Below are positions 24,480-39,000 of a stretch of 64,000 nt of DNA, piece by piece. Numbering within the stretch: position 1 is the stretch's first letter; each line of letters starts with the position of its first letter. The stretch spans positions 826,657 to 890,656 of the forward strand of contig BJOX01000031.1 of assembly GCA_009731375.1 (NCBI GenBank), read 5' to 3'. Source of the stretch: Paulinella micropora. Taxonomy: Eukaryota > Cercozoa > Imbricatea > Euglyphida. A model generated the notes under the pieces. It saw nothing but the letters and a program-made list of their open reading frames with translations. It did no database searches and was not told the origin of the DNA. Position numbers and translations under genes: made by a program.

Positions 24480-24754
24480 GTTAAAAAAGGGAAGAAAAAA
24501 TATTATAAAAAAAGAAAAAAAATTAAACCTTACTGTATATAAAAAATAAAATATTTAATTTAAAAAAAAGAAAAAAGAAAGAAAGAAAGAAAGAAAACCA
24601 GTGTTGATACTACAGTATTATTATAAGACAGACAAGAAACAACAACAACAACAACAACAACAACACAAAATTAAAGCATGGATACAAGGACGGATGCAAG
24701 GATATGCAAACAGTATGTAAACAATTGATATTTCAAACATATCTTTCGTCTTTC

Positions 24755-24810
<56 letters not shown>

Positions 24811-25158
24811 CCCCCNNNNNNNNNNNNNNNNNNNNNNNNNNNNNNNNNNNNNNNNNNNNNNNNNNNNNNNNNNNNCCCCCCCCCCCCCCCCCCCTCCTCA
24901 CACACACACACCTGAAATCAGAATTATTTTGTTTTCTCTCGCCAGATCAATAATTTGTGGTGTGTTGATTTATAGATCCAGGATAATTTTTTGCTCATGA
25001 TCATCAGTAGATACTGTTTAATAGCTCGAGTGCGATAACAACGATAATAATTTGTCATGGCTAGTATGTAATTTCATAGTGTGTGAAACGAAATATAATA
25101 CTTTATCATTGCTATTATGAATGTACGTACAGTACGAACCATAACGTATGTATGTATG

Positions 25159-25194
<36 letters not shown>

Positions 25195-26408
25195 TATATA
25201 CAGGAAGAAAAGTGGAAAATATGTACAAAGAGGGAGAAAGAAGAAAGTGATTTTTTTTGCATCAGAAAAGAGAGGGAAAGAAGAACCAGTAAGAGTGTCT
25301 ATGTTCCTGATGATGCATATCATGTCCGACCGCGTTTAGACAGTCGTTATATTATTAAATAGAGTCACTGTAACATATCCCCAACTCTGACGCCGCCGAT
25401 AGCTCAATGGAAGAGTAAGTCGGTAATACACTTGAACCAAACACAATCGGGCCTCAAAGAGAATCATCGGATGCCTCGACTTATCATTAATATTACTAGC
25501 TAAGTGACGCAAAGACTCGTGACAAAAAGGCGGCAAAAGAGCAGGATAAAATCATACTTTGCATTCAGACCGGCGTGTCCGGCCAGACGAAATCTATAAA
25601 TAAGTTTTTACCTGATAATCATGAGTCAAGTTCGGGGGGTGATGTCCACATCATAGTATCACAGTACAGTAAAGAAGAGGCGATGATCAAAGTATTACAT
25701 TTTATTATTATATTCACGTAGACCAGAACCGGCAAAAGTAGTCTAAGTTAAACCGTACTACCGGGCTTAAAAGCTTGAATTCAAAACTTTCACCACTTGA
25801 AGTATTGACTACTTCAATGAAGTTACTTATCAAACTTAGAATAACAGGGGATACAGTTTGATATGTGTCTTGGACACAGTGTTTGAGTTATTAATAATAT
25901 ATCTCAATCAGTTTTTACACAGTGGCGCTGACTGCCGCCCGGCCGGGCGGTGGGAACTGACTTCATACTACTAGTAATTATCATCAGTATTAATAATACA
26001 AGTGTGATAAAGCTCTTCCTCAACCTCCCCACTCATCTTTTTGACTCGGAGTGTAGTAATATTAATATTAATATTGCCGTAACATTTTCTTGGAAAAAAA
26101 AATCTTGCCACGCCGCCGTCATGGCATGAATAATAAAACATTCAACATACATAGAACACGATTTCTTGAATACAATCAGATTGAATAGAGTCCTGCGAAA
26201 GAGGGAGGGATATATATATGTATATATATGTATTACGCAAGCACTGTTTTAATAGAATACTTGCCACTCGTAGAGCTGAGTGGGAAGCAGAAGAGATAAA
26301 ATGGAAGAGGTATCAAGAGATACAACAATAGAAAACATGAAGTGTAAAAAAAAAGCAGTCACAGTTTAAGGTCATGCAGAGACATATATATACATACATA
26401 TATATATA

Positions 26409-26441
<33 letters not shown>

Positions 26442-26600
26442 AAGGGGAGGGAGAGGGGGGGGGGGGGGGGGGGGNNNNNNNNNNATCCGCAGCAGGAGCT
26501 AATAGCTATTACAGACTTTAAGGCTGTAATGCGGCAGAAGCTTGCAGATACCTACGTGACACAACTGTTAGTCACAAACGGATCAAGTCATGGAAGAAAC
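24480..26600. other. AT-rich intergenic DNA with homopolymers and gaps
   Basis: Contains A-runs, (AAC)n near 24640, a long T-run then C-run around the gap 24816-24875, (TA)n near 25160, (GA)n and a G-run before the gap 26475-26484, and a perfect 16-base palindrome CCGCCCGGCCGGGCGG at 25935-25950. No gene supported. Confidence 0.6.
25389..25455 (+). other. tRNA-like fragment (possible SINE head)
   Basis: GATAGCTCAATGGAAGAG resembles a tRNA D-arm with A box. The downstream part (GAACCAAACACAATCGGGC) is too diverged for a functional T-arm. Not a convincing tRNA gene. Confidence 0.25.
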
Positions 26601-27286
26601 TTACTTCTTGTTTGCGTAGAGAAATGCTGAGATAACTTCCGTGTCCTGGATTCTGGGATGATGCATGAAGTGCTTCTGCACAGCTGCACCACGCAAACAA
26701 GAAGGGAGGCGTAGGAATACATACATATGTACATCACGTATGCACATACATGGAAGGTACATTTACACATACACAAGGACATCCATGAATGGATGAAGGG
26801 ATGGATAAGGTGTTTCAATCAGTAGTTAGTTAGATAACAACGGGGAGCACAGTCAGCAGTTCGACCTTGAATGACATCCCTCTTTGGAGCTCCGGGGCGG
26901 ATCTGAAACACAGCAAGATGGATATGTTGGCAGGTAGGTTGCAAGATACGTACTAAATTATATGCAAACAAACATGTTTATGAGCATGCATACATGCCCC
27001 CCCCCCCCCCAATTCTTGAAAAAGGGGGTGGGGCAGAAACATTTCGAAATTTTGTAGAAATATCAAGAAACATTTGGAGCTAAAATCCCCACGACTGCAC
27101 AAAAAGGCCTTCTCGGAATGCCACACCATCAAGTGCAGCTCTTTACGGGCAGATCCAAAGAAAAGAAGAGGACAATCTGATTTCCCTATTTTTTGGCTTA
27201 ATTTTTTGTTGTTTCCTTTTCTCAAGCAAATTTCCCTCGACCCCACCCCCAGGGTAGAAATGTTGACATATACAGGTACATCTACA

Positions 27287-27317
<31 letters not shown>

Positions 27318-27346
27318 CGGAGAGAGAGAGAGAGAGAGATAGATGG

Positions 27347-27383
<37 letters not shown>

Positions 27384-27425
27384 TGTTTAAGCTATGGGCG
27401 TGGCGTAGCTTGAAAAGCCATGGCC

Positions 27426-27491
<66 letters not shown>

Positions 27492-27655
27492 GAAGACGGA
27501 GAGGAGAGAGATAGAGGAGAGAAAGAGAAGAGACGCTTTACCTGCAGTCCGAAGACGTGTTTATACTTGAGCAGGGAGCTCATCTCCAGCTTGGCAAAAT
27601 CGACCGCGCAAGAAGACATACGTTTCTGCCGCTTCAAGCGTGTTTCTAAGACCAT
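26601..27655 (-). CDS. SAP30-family corepressor subunit, C-terminal Sin3-binding region (5' exons unresolved)
   Basis: Minus-strand exons, 5' to 3': 27655 (or an acceptor near 27647) down to 27542, 26902-26866, and 26683-26601 with stop TAA. All junctions are GT-AG and phases agree (0, then 1). Residues: CAVDFAKLEMSSLLKYKHVF from the first exon, IRPGAPKRDVIQ from the second, VQKHFMHHPRIQDTEVI then SAFLYANKK from the third. The series LE-M-x-L-x-x-Y, then a basic PG..K linker, then VQ.HF ... E.I..F matches the SAP30 domain that binds the PAH3 region of Sin3 in histone deacetylase complexes. The N-terminal zinc-finger exons are not identified; candidate exonic islands at about 27805-27860 and 28085-28330 could not be joined. 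The first intron carries (CTAT)n and a dispersed repeat. Confidence 0.72.
27280..27530. repeat. (GA)n/(GATA)n microsatellites and dispersed repeat copy in a SAP30-like intron
   Basis: On the gene's own strand these are (CT)n and (CTAT)n, as in the RGS-like gene. At 27385-27427 lies an inverse copy of the repeat end found at 17914-17945. Confidence 0.85.
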
Positions 27656-27668
27656 AGCGCACAGTAAA

Positions 27669-27780
27669 AACAACCAATTCAACAACAACAACAAAAACAA
27701 CAAAACAACAACAACGACGACGACGACAACCACCACCACCACTACCACTACCACAAGAAAGAAATCCACCAACGAAGTTA
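27669..27780. repeat. (AAC)n/(ACG)n/(ACC)n microsatellite
   Basis: Trinucleotide run just upstream of the SAP30-like exon on the minus strand, possibly the pyrimidine-rich part of another intron. Confidence 0.85.
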
Positions 27781-27858
27781 GTTACTGGACTGCTGAATAT
27801 GCATGAGACCTTTTTTGCCACTGTTGAGCGAAGAGCTCGCGACTCGCTTGCTTGTCCT

Positions 27859-28075
<217 letters not shown>

Positions 28076-28153
28076 CTTGAGGTTAAACGATTACAGGTCC
28101 CACCAGCGACACAACCACTCAGCAGTTTTGAGTGTTGTTTGTTGTTCTTGCTG

Positions 28154-28193
28154 ATGATGCTGCTGCTGCCGCTTCTGCTGCTGCTGCTGCTGG

Positions 28194-28254
<61 letters not shown>

Positions 28255-28266
28255 GCTGTTGTTGTT
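28154..28266. repeat. (CTG)n/(TTG)n microsatellite
   Basis: CTG and GCC units grade into a long TTG array. Confidence 0.9.
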
Positions 28267-28429
28267 AGCATGGAGAATTCCACGTGTCAAACCTTCGAGC
28301 ACGAAACTCGTCCCCGTCCTTTCGCAACCAACATGCAAAGCAACAAGAAACAACAATTAATCAAGGAATAAATTAACAAAGGATATGAATAAATGCAATA
28401 CATAAAATAGATAATGAATGAAATGAAAG

Positions 28430-28471
28430 TTAAAAAAAAAAAAGTAAGTAAGTAGGTAAGTAGGTAAGTAG

Positions 28472-28513
<42 letters not shown>

Positions 28514-28604
28514 GAGTGAGTGAGTAAGTAAACTAGAGTAAACTAAGAAAGTATAGTAAGTAAGTAAATAAAACAAAACAATTGAAAAGCAAGCAAGTAA
28601 GTAG

Positions 28605-28637
<33 letters not shown>

Positions 28638-29010
28638 TAAGTAAGTAAGCAAGTAGTAAGTACGTAAGTAAGTAAGTAAGTAAGTAAGTAAGCAAGTAAG
28701 CAAGCAAGCAAGCAAGCAAGCAAACAAGTCAGTCAGTCAGTCAGTCAGTCAGTCAAGTAAATAAAGTAAAGTAAAGTAAAGTAAAGTAAAGTAAAGTAAG
28801 TAAGTAAGTAAGAAAGTAAGAAAGTAAGCAAGTAAGTAAGTAAGTAAGTAAGTAAGTGAGTAAGTAAGTAAGTAAGTAAGTAAGTAACTTACTTACTTAC
28901 TTACTTACGAACTTACGAACTTACTAACTTACTTACTTACTTACTTACTTACTTTCTTGCTCACTTACCTACTTACTTAAGTAAGTAAGTAAGAAGTGAG
29001 TGAGTAGCAC
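28430..29010. repeat. (GTAA)n array that reverses into (TTAC)n
   Basis: About 580 bases of GTAA with GTCA, GCAA and GTAAA variants. At about 28888 the array switches to TTAC for about 90 bases and then back to GTAA, producing an inverted pair able to fold into a long hairpin. Confidence 0.9.
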
Positions 29011-29460
29011 GCCTTTCTTCTGCGTTCATTCCTGATTCCTACTTCTTTTGCTCATCTTGTCTCTGTATTTTCCTTTCTTCCTTTCTCTGTTACCTCTTTC
29101 CTTCTTGCTGGTCTCGTGTGTGTGCCTGTCTGAGATCTTGTCTGTGTCTGTGTCTCTGGTCCGTTCTCCTGTTTTCTCTTTGTCCTGCTTGGGGTACCTT
29201 GCCTGGCCTTGCCTTATCACTAATCTTGTTCGTCGCTTCTCTCGTCTTGTCCATAACGTCATGCTTGAGGTGCCTTGCCTTGCCTTACTAATCTTGTCTG
29301 TCGCATCGAGTCTTGTTTTATTTTGTCTTGTCTTGTCTTGTCGTTTGTCCTGTCTTCTTTGTAATGTATGTCTTCTGTGGTCTTGTCTTCTAGTCTTCCT
29401 TGTCTTGTCCTGTCTGTTGTCATGATTCTTGGCGCCCTCATCGTCTCTCGTTGCTTCGTT
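29011..29460. repeat. Low-complexity pyrimidine-rich stretch with (CTTGT)n
   Basis: TCTTGT/CCTTGC motifs, densest at 29300-29410. Open frames on both strands are compositional. Confidence 0.5.
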
Positions 29461-29950
29461 TATTTTTCTTTTTTAACTTTTGCTGCGGAACTCGTCCGCA
29501 CTGGCATACACACGGAAAGTAAGGAGATGCGAGACTGGGATGATCGGGAACTACCATGATGGTCGCCGTTTATCAGATGCACCTTCTGTCTAGTGATGAG
29601 GTTTCGCAACAATTTCTCTGTTAGACCGTAAAAACCGTGATAATTTTGAGCAACCTGCCTTTGTGCCTCGCTGATGATTTAGCGAGGGAAATAGGGAGAA
29701 CTTTATTATCATGTTTCAGATATACCATGCCTGCGTCTAAATGCATGACTTTTGCGAATGCGCTTGTGTTCGCGAAGACATACGCACTATATTTTGTCGA
29801 TCGTGGGAGTTGGGAGTATCTTCGTATTTTTCCATGCAAATGACTACATGCACTTGTACGGGCTCCGTAGTGCATGAGATCATGCACTTGCACAGTATCG
29901 GATTGTTTGAAGTAAGCGTCAACATTTTTCTATTTCTTATCTTTGTCTCC
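29461..29950. other. Intergenic stretch, no gene supported
   Basis: Balanced composition with short ORFs on both strands and no recognisable domain. A CATGCACTTG motif occurs twice near 29850-29890. Confidence 0.4.
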
Positions 29951-30039
29951 CTTCCCGTGTTTGAAATTTCTCAACTTTCTCAACTTTCCCAACTTTCCCA
30001 ACTTTCCTCAACTGTATGTCGGTTTAGCAAAACTCACAT

Positions 30040-33655
<3,616 letters not shown>

Positions 33656-33783
33656 TAAGTAAGTATGGATGTTATAATGTAATGTAATGTAATGTAATGT
33701 AATGTAATGTGTGTTTTTGATTTTTATTTTTAAAAATTTATTTATTTATATCCTTCTTGATTTATTTATTTATTATTTTATTA

Positions 33784-33823
<40 letters not shown>

Positions 33824-33835
33824 TTAATAATCTTT
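33656..33835. repeat. (GTAA)n, (TGTAA)n and (ATT)n microsatellites
   Basis: Short arrays bridging the SINE cluster and the first recognised exon of the giant gene. Confidence 0.85.
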
Positions 33836-33950
33836 TGGTTTTTCGTTCATTATCATTATCTTCGTTTCCTGGTTATTCTTTCCTTTTCATTTCGTCGTTT
33901 ATGTGCCATATACAAGAACGGTTCTGCTGTTCTTTTTGTGTAGTCTGCAG

Positions 33951-35982
33951 TTGTTTTCAAGTAGCGATCTTAATCCATCCGTACCATTGAGCTTTATGCG
34001 TCGAGTGCGGAGAGACCAGGTTGGTCTCCTCCTGAACATGACGGAGTTTCAATACGTCATGCTGCTCTCTTGCTTCTTGCAGGCCAATCGTGTGGCAACA
34101 GCAATTTGCGTCGCTCCTGTGGTTTGCGCTTGCTTTCCTTTCCTTGCCTTTCTCCTCTGTCTCCTCTTTCTCTTTTTTGTCTTCATTTTTCTAAATATAT
34201 TTTCTTCTTCTTTCTTTTCTATTCTTTTCTATTCTTTTCTTTTTCTTTCGTTTCGTCTTTTTTCAATTTTTTTATTTTCTTTTGTTTTCTTTCCGTCTCT
34301 TTCCCTCATCTCTTGCTCCTTCTCCCTCTCCCGTTCCCTCTCTTTGTATGCATATATTGTTCAAAGATGGGAGAGGGGTCACATTTTTACAATAAAGTTT
34401 ATGTACATACATATACTCAAGTAGGGGCATGTAATTTGTTCTTATATAAGTATGCATGCACTATCTGCAATTATACAAATGTACATGGTTTGACATCATC
34501 TTAGATCCTGGGAGAGCGCAGACATGAGTCAGCCATTTGGCTTGCTTGGAATGATGGGTCGCTTGATATTTGCGGAGCCTTGGTCCATCCCTCTTCATAT
34601 TGTTTTCAATGTTTGATGTTTCTACCGTTTCCTACCGTTTCCTACTCGTTGTTGCTTCTTTGTTTTTGTTTTGTGTGGTTGTTTGTGTGCTTGTTGTCAT
34701 TGCTGCTGCTGCTGTTATTGTTGTTTTGTTGTTTTTGTTGTGCTGCTGCTGCTGCTGCTGTGTGCCACCCAGCTCTCAGACTTGTGTCCGCATGTTTGAT
34801 TTTAATGGTTTTGTAATATGTGTATCTTCCGTATTGAAGCACCTCCACAGTCGTTATTTGCTGTTGCCTTGTGTAATCTCTACAGTCTGCAGATCCCCTG
34901 CACACTATCTTCAAACCTGACAATCAGCGTTTTGAGGCAGCTTGGGTTGTCTCTCTGGCTACTACGTCTGGGAAAATCTGGCTTGGCTACAACAACTTCT
35001 GTTTAGTTTCTCACGATTTTGCCGGCCGCCAATTGAATATTCTATCCTCATACGGCGCTGGCTCCATTGTTGCTATCCATTCTTCACCTACTGCTTTGTG
35101 GGTTGCTCGTTCCCATGGTTTGATAACGAAGATTTGCCCAATCGAATGCAAAAGGCTGAACAACCTCGAGGGCCATACTGCTCCGGTTAGGTCGATGACT
35201 TCTTTCGTACCCCAAGATTCCAAAACCGAGAATTTATGGAGCGCATCAGAACGTGAGTTGCTCCTTTGGGGCCCGGATGGCGTCTGTGTCACACGAATCG
35301 CGTTAGAGGGCTTGGCAAGCATTCGATTTATTCTCTGCTCCCAGCGGTTTCTACTCACAGTTGACGAAAATTGTTCGATCACCAAGCGTGATGCCCACGA
35401 TGGAAAATTCCGATCAACTTACAAAGAACTAAGGGCTGAAGATTGCAGGGCTGTGTTCAAATGGGGCAACGACCTGGGATTTTTGTACCCAGATTGTGCC
35501 TTTCGAATAGACGAGGTAAGGTTTTTCCTGCAACATTTTCTGATATATATTTTAAATTGCTGTTGCATTTGTTAGCAATTTGACGGAGCTTCTGGGACAT
35601 CCTTGACAGAAATGAAAACAGCAGTAGGTTGCAGGTAAATTTACATGATGTTGTGTTGGGGACCTTATCGATGGAGTGTCAGGGACTCGACAACGAAGAC
35701 CATCGCACTATTTCTGCGAGACAACAATCAAAGTACTTCATATTATGCCATAACTTTTGCCCACTCTTGCTGCATATTTGTAGGTCTTATTTGGACTGCT
35801 TCCACTCCTTTGGAAGCCCGCACTGCTGACAACACGTGGATTGATGTTTTTTCTATTATACCTTATCGCGTAGATAAGCCCGACAGTCGTTGGCAAAAAG
35901 TTTCCATAGTAAAATATGTTCAAGCTGCACAATCAGCAAGGGCAGACGATGAAAGTTCACAAAGCTCCCCACTGGTGACCAG
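33951..35982 (+). CDS. Giant gene, N-terminal exons: WD40/beta-propeller-like region
   Basis: Exons 33951-34019, 34083-34121, 34505-34582, 34886-35515, 35576-35634 and 35683-35982, all GT-AG with matching phases (0,0,0,0,2,2). They join in frame to the 16.4 kb exon at 36088. The translation has repeated beta-strand blocks ending in the WD40-like pattern hydrophobic-W-hydrophobic plus small loop: SAIWLAWNDGSLDI, SGKIWLGYNNFCLV, PTALWVARSHGLI, TENLWSASERELLLWGPDG, CCIFVGLIWTAS. This fits one beta-propeller, usually a protein-protein interaction platform. Introns here are short (48-384 bases). The start codon is not identified; more exons may lie upstream of 33.9 kb. The 48-base intron 35635-35682 is the least certain junction. 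Confidence 0.6.
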
Positions 35983-36087
35983 GTCTGTGGAATGTCTTCT
36001 TTGTGCATGTATACTTTCTTTTAAAACACCACATACGCAAATTTTATAGACATCAAAAGTTAGCAAAATGACTTGTCTGTATTCTAG

Positions 36088-39000
36088 CAACACTTCGGCA
36101 ACCGTATCCCTCAGGCGGCTGCAAGCAGGTGCGGGATCTCCTCCGCGTCGCAGGGCGGCCCAGTTGGCGGTGGCACCAAGCCGTGGCAGATCGCAGAAAG
36201 CAGCCGCGAGCAACTTGCAACCTTTACAGGACTCAGAGGCAAATGCCGCACATGTTGGGCTTCTGAGTAAGCTGGAGAAAAAATGCCAAGGGCTACGACA
36301 GCAGTCGCTGTCCTTAAAGCAGGTAGTTGAACGAGAGACAAAAGCAAGGAAAGATCAGGAAAAGGCACAGATGGCGAGTGTTGGGGTGTGGTTGGCTCAC
36401 ATCTGTCGTCTTGAAGCCCAAGCGAAGGCAAGACAAGTCGGGGACAGGCGCATGTGGGACTGGTTGGAAGGCGAGGTGACAAACTTAGCCATCACAGAAG
36501 ACTCGGCAGCCATGCAAGTGCAGGAGCTTGGGAACGCGGTCGAGGAGCTCCAGGAACGAATTTATGCAAAAGAAAAATCGGAGGCGTCTCTGCAAAAGTC
36601 ACAAGCGCACACCTATGAAGAAGTAATCGAGGGCCTGCGTGAACAGCTGGCACAAAGTCAGAGAGAAAAGCTTTTGCTGGAAGAAAAGCTGGGATGCCTT
36701 GAGGCGGAGAAGCAGGACTGGCGAGCTGCAGAATGGCGAGTGGAAAGAGATGGCTTGGAAGACGAGAAGGCTGCAGCAGTGAAGAGGGCTTTTGATGCGG
36801 AGGAAGCACTGGCGAAGTTGCAGTCTCAACACGATGAACTGAAGGCGCGGCAAGACGCCACGCTGCGAGAGATAACCGACCAGGACACGTTAGTGCGCGA
36901 CCTGGAAGATGAATGTTCCAAGCTGAGGAGGGAGGTAGACGCTTGCTCTGCGGAGCTGGCACGAGCGGCTCTGTTGAGAAAGGAAGACGCGGAAACGAGG
37001 GCAGCAGCCGAGAGGGCGACAGAGTCGCTGCAAGAGCAGCTGCGAGACCTGCAGGACGCCATTCGAGCGCAGACTACTTGTTGGATGGCGCACGTTGGAC
37101 GGCTGGAAGCAGGTGCTCGCGCTTTGCAGCAGGAAGACGAGAAGGCTGCAGTAGTGAAGAGGGCTTTTGATGCGGAGGAAGCACTGGCGAAGTTGCAGTC
37201 TCAACATGATGAACTGAAGGCGCGGCAAGACGCCACGCTGCGAGAGAAAACCGACCAGGACACGTTAGTGCGCGACCTGGAAGATGAATGTTCCAAGCTG
37301 AGGAGGGAGGTAGACGCTTGCTCTGCGGAGCTGGCACGAGCGGCTCTGTTGAGAAAGGAAGACGCGGAAACGAGGGCAGCAGCCGAGAGGGCGACAGAGT
37401 CGCTGCAAGAGCAGCTGCGAGACCTGCAGGACGCCATTCGAGCGCAGACTACTTGTTGGATGGCGCACGTTGGACGGCTGGAAGCAGGTGCTCGCACTCC
37501 GCAGCGTCGTGCAGAAGTGGTTGCAAACCGAGCCCAGTTGGAGTCGCAGCAGGACACGGTTAGACAGTTGCAGTTTCGACTGGACGTCCAGAATGCGTGT
37601 GCGAGCAAGTTGGAGGAAGAATGCAGACAGCTACGAGAGCAGTGGTTATTGCTGCAGCAGGAGACAGAGCGTGCACATAATACGGCCGAACGAGATCTAA
37701 AGGCGAGATGGAGTGGCGACGGGGAAGAGCTTCCAGCCTCGCCAAGCAAAGCGGCCATGGTGCTCACAGCGTGTCCCAACTGCCAGTCTAAGTTCCATGT
37801 TCCACAGCAGAGCGTGGCAGCCAAGATCAAGTGCCCCAAGTGCGCCACTCTGTTCAAGCTTGCGCAGCACAATCCCAACGACAGCAACAACAACAAGAAT
37901 ATGCCGAGCAGTGACCAACAGGCAGCACTCTCTCAGGCGAAGGCGACAGCGAAAGGCATCGACCAGCAGCAGCCTACTAACCCCAAACTAAGCGGGGGAG
38001 AGTGGCAGGGAGATGGGGAAGAGAGCGACGAAGAGAATGAGGAAGATGCTCAGAAGGCGAGAGAGGGGCCGTGGCTGGCGCATATCTGTCGCCTTGAAGC
38101 GGACGCAAAGGCAAGTCAATCAGAGAAAATGTCTCTACAGAGAGAGAAGCGCTTGCTGGAAGAAAGAGTGAGATATCTTGAGGCCAAGGAGCACAACTGG
38201 CGGGTCGCAGAAAGGCGGCTTCAAGGACTTATCGACGATTTCGAGGCAGATGAGGCTGCGGCAACGAAGCGCTCTCGCGATGCGGAGGAAGCTCTGGCGG
38301 TACTACAGTCTCGATATGACGAGCTTAGGGCACTGCAAGAAATCACGGTGCGGGAGAAAGCCGATCGGGACACAATCGCACACGACCTAGAAGGTGAATG
38401 CTCTAAGGTGAGGAAGGAGGTAGGCGCTTGTTCTGCAGAATTGGCGATAGCGGTTGCCCTGCGTAAGCAAGATGCAGACGCGAGAGCAGCAGCAGCAGCA
38501 ACAACAGAAAGAGCGACGGAGTTACTGCAAGAGCAGCTGCGAGGACTGCAAGACGCTATGCAAGTCCAGACGGCTTGTTGGACGGCGCACGTTGAGCGTC
38601 TGGGCGCAAATGCTCGCGCTTTGCAGCGTTGCACAGCAGAGTCGGTTTTAGCTTCAAGCCAAGGCCAGCTGGAACTAAAGCAAGCGACGGACAGGGGGCT
38701 GGAGCGTCAGCTGGAGTCTTCGCGTGTGCGTAAGTTGGAGGAAGACTGCAGAGAGCTACGAGATCTGTTAAGGAGTTCGCTCGAACGAGAGGAGAGATCA
38801 AGGAGGGACGGAGAAGAGGCACAAAAGGCGAGAGTCGGGCCTTGGCTTGCGCACATCTGTCGCCTTAAAGCGGACGCGAATGCCAGGCAAGCAACAGGAG
38901 AGAAGCGTTTGTTCGAATGGTTTGAAAGTGAGGTGACGAACCTATCGATGGCAGAGCAATCGGCAGCTACTCGGGCTCAGGAGCTTGGGAACGCTCTTGC

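Noticed and set aside
29048-29425. A plus-strand hydrophobic ORF (SLYFPFFLSLLPLSFLL)
   Set aside because: Translation of a TCTTGT-rich low-complexity tract, with equally open frames on the other strand.
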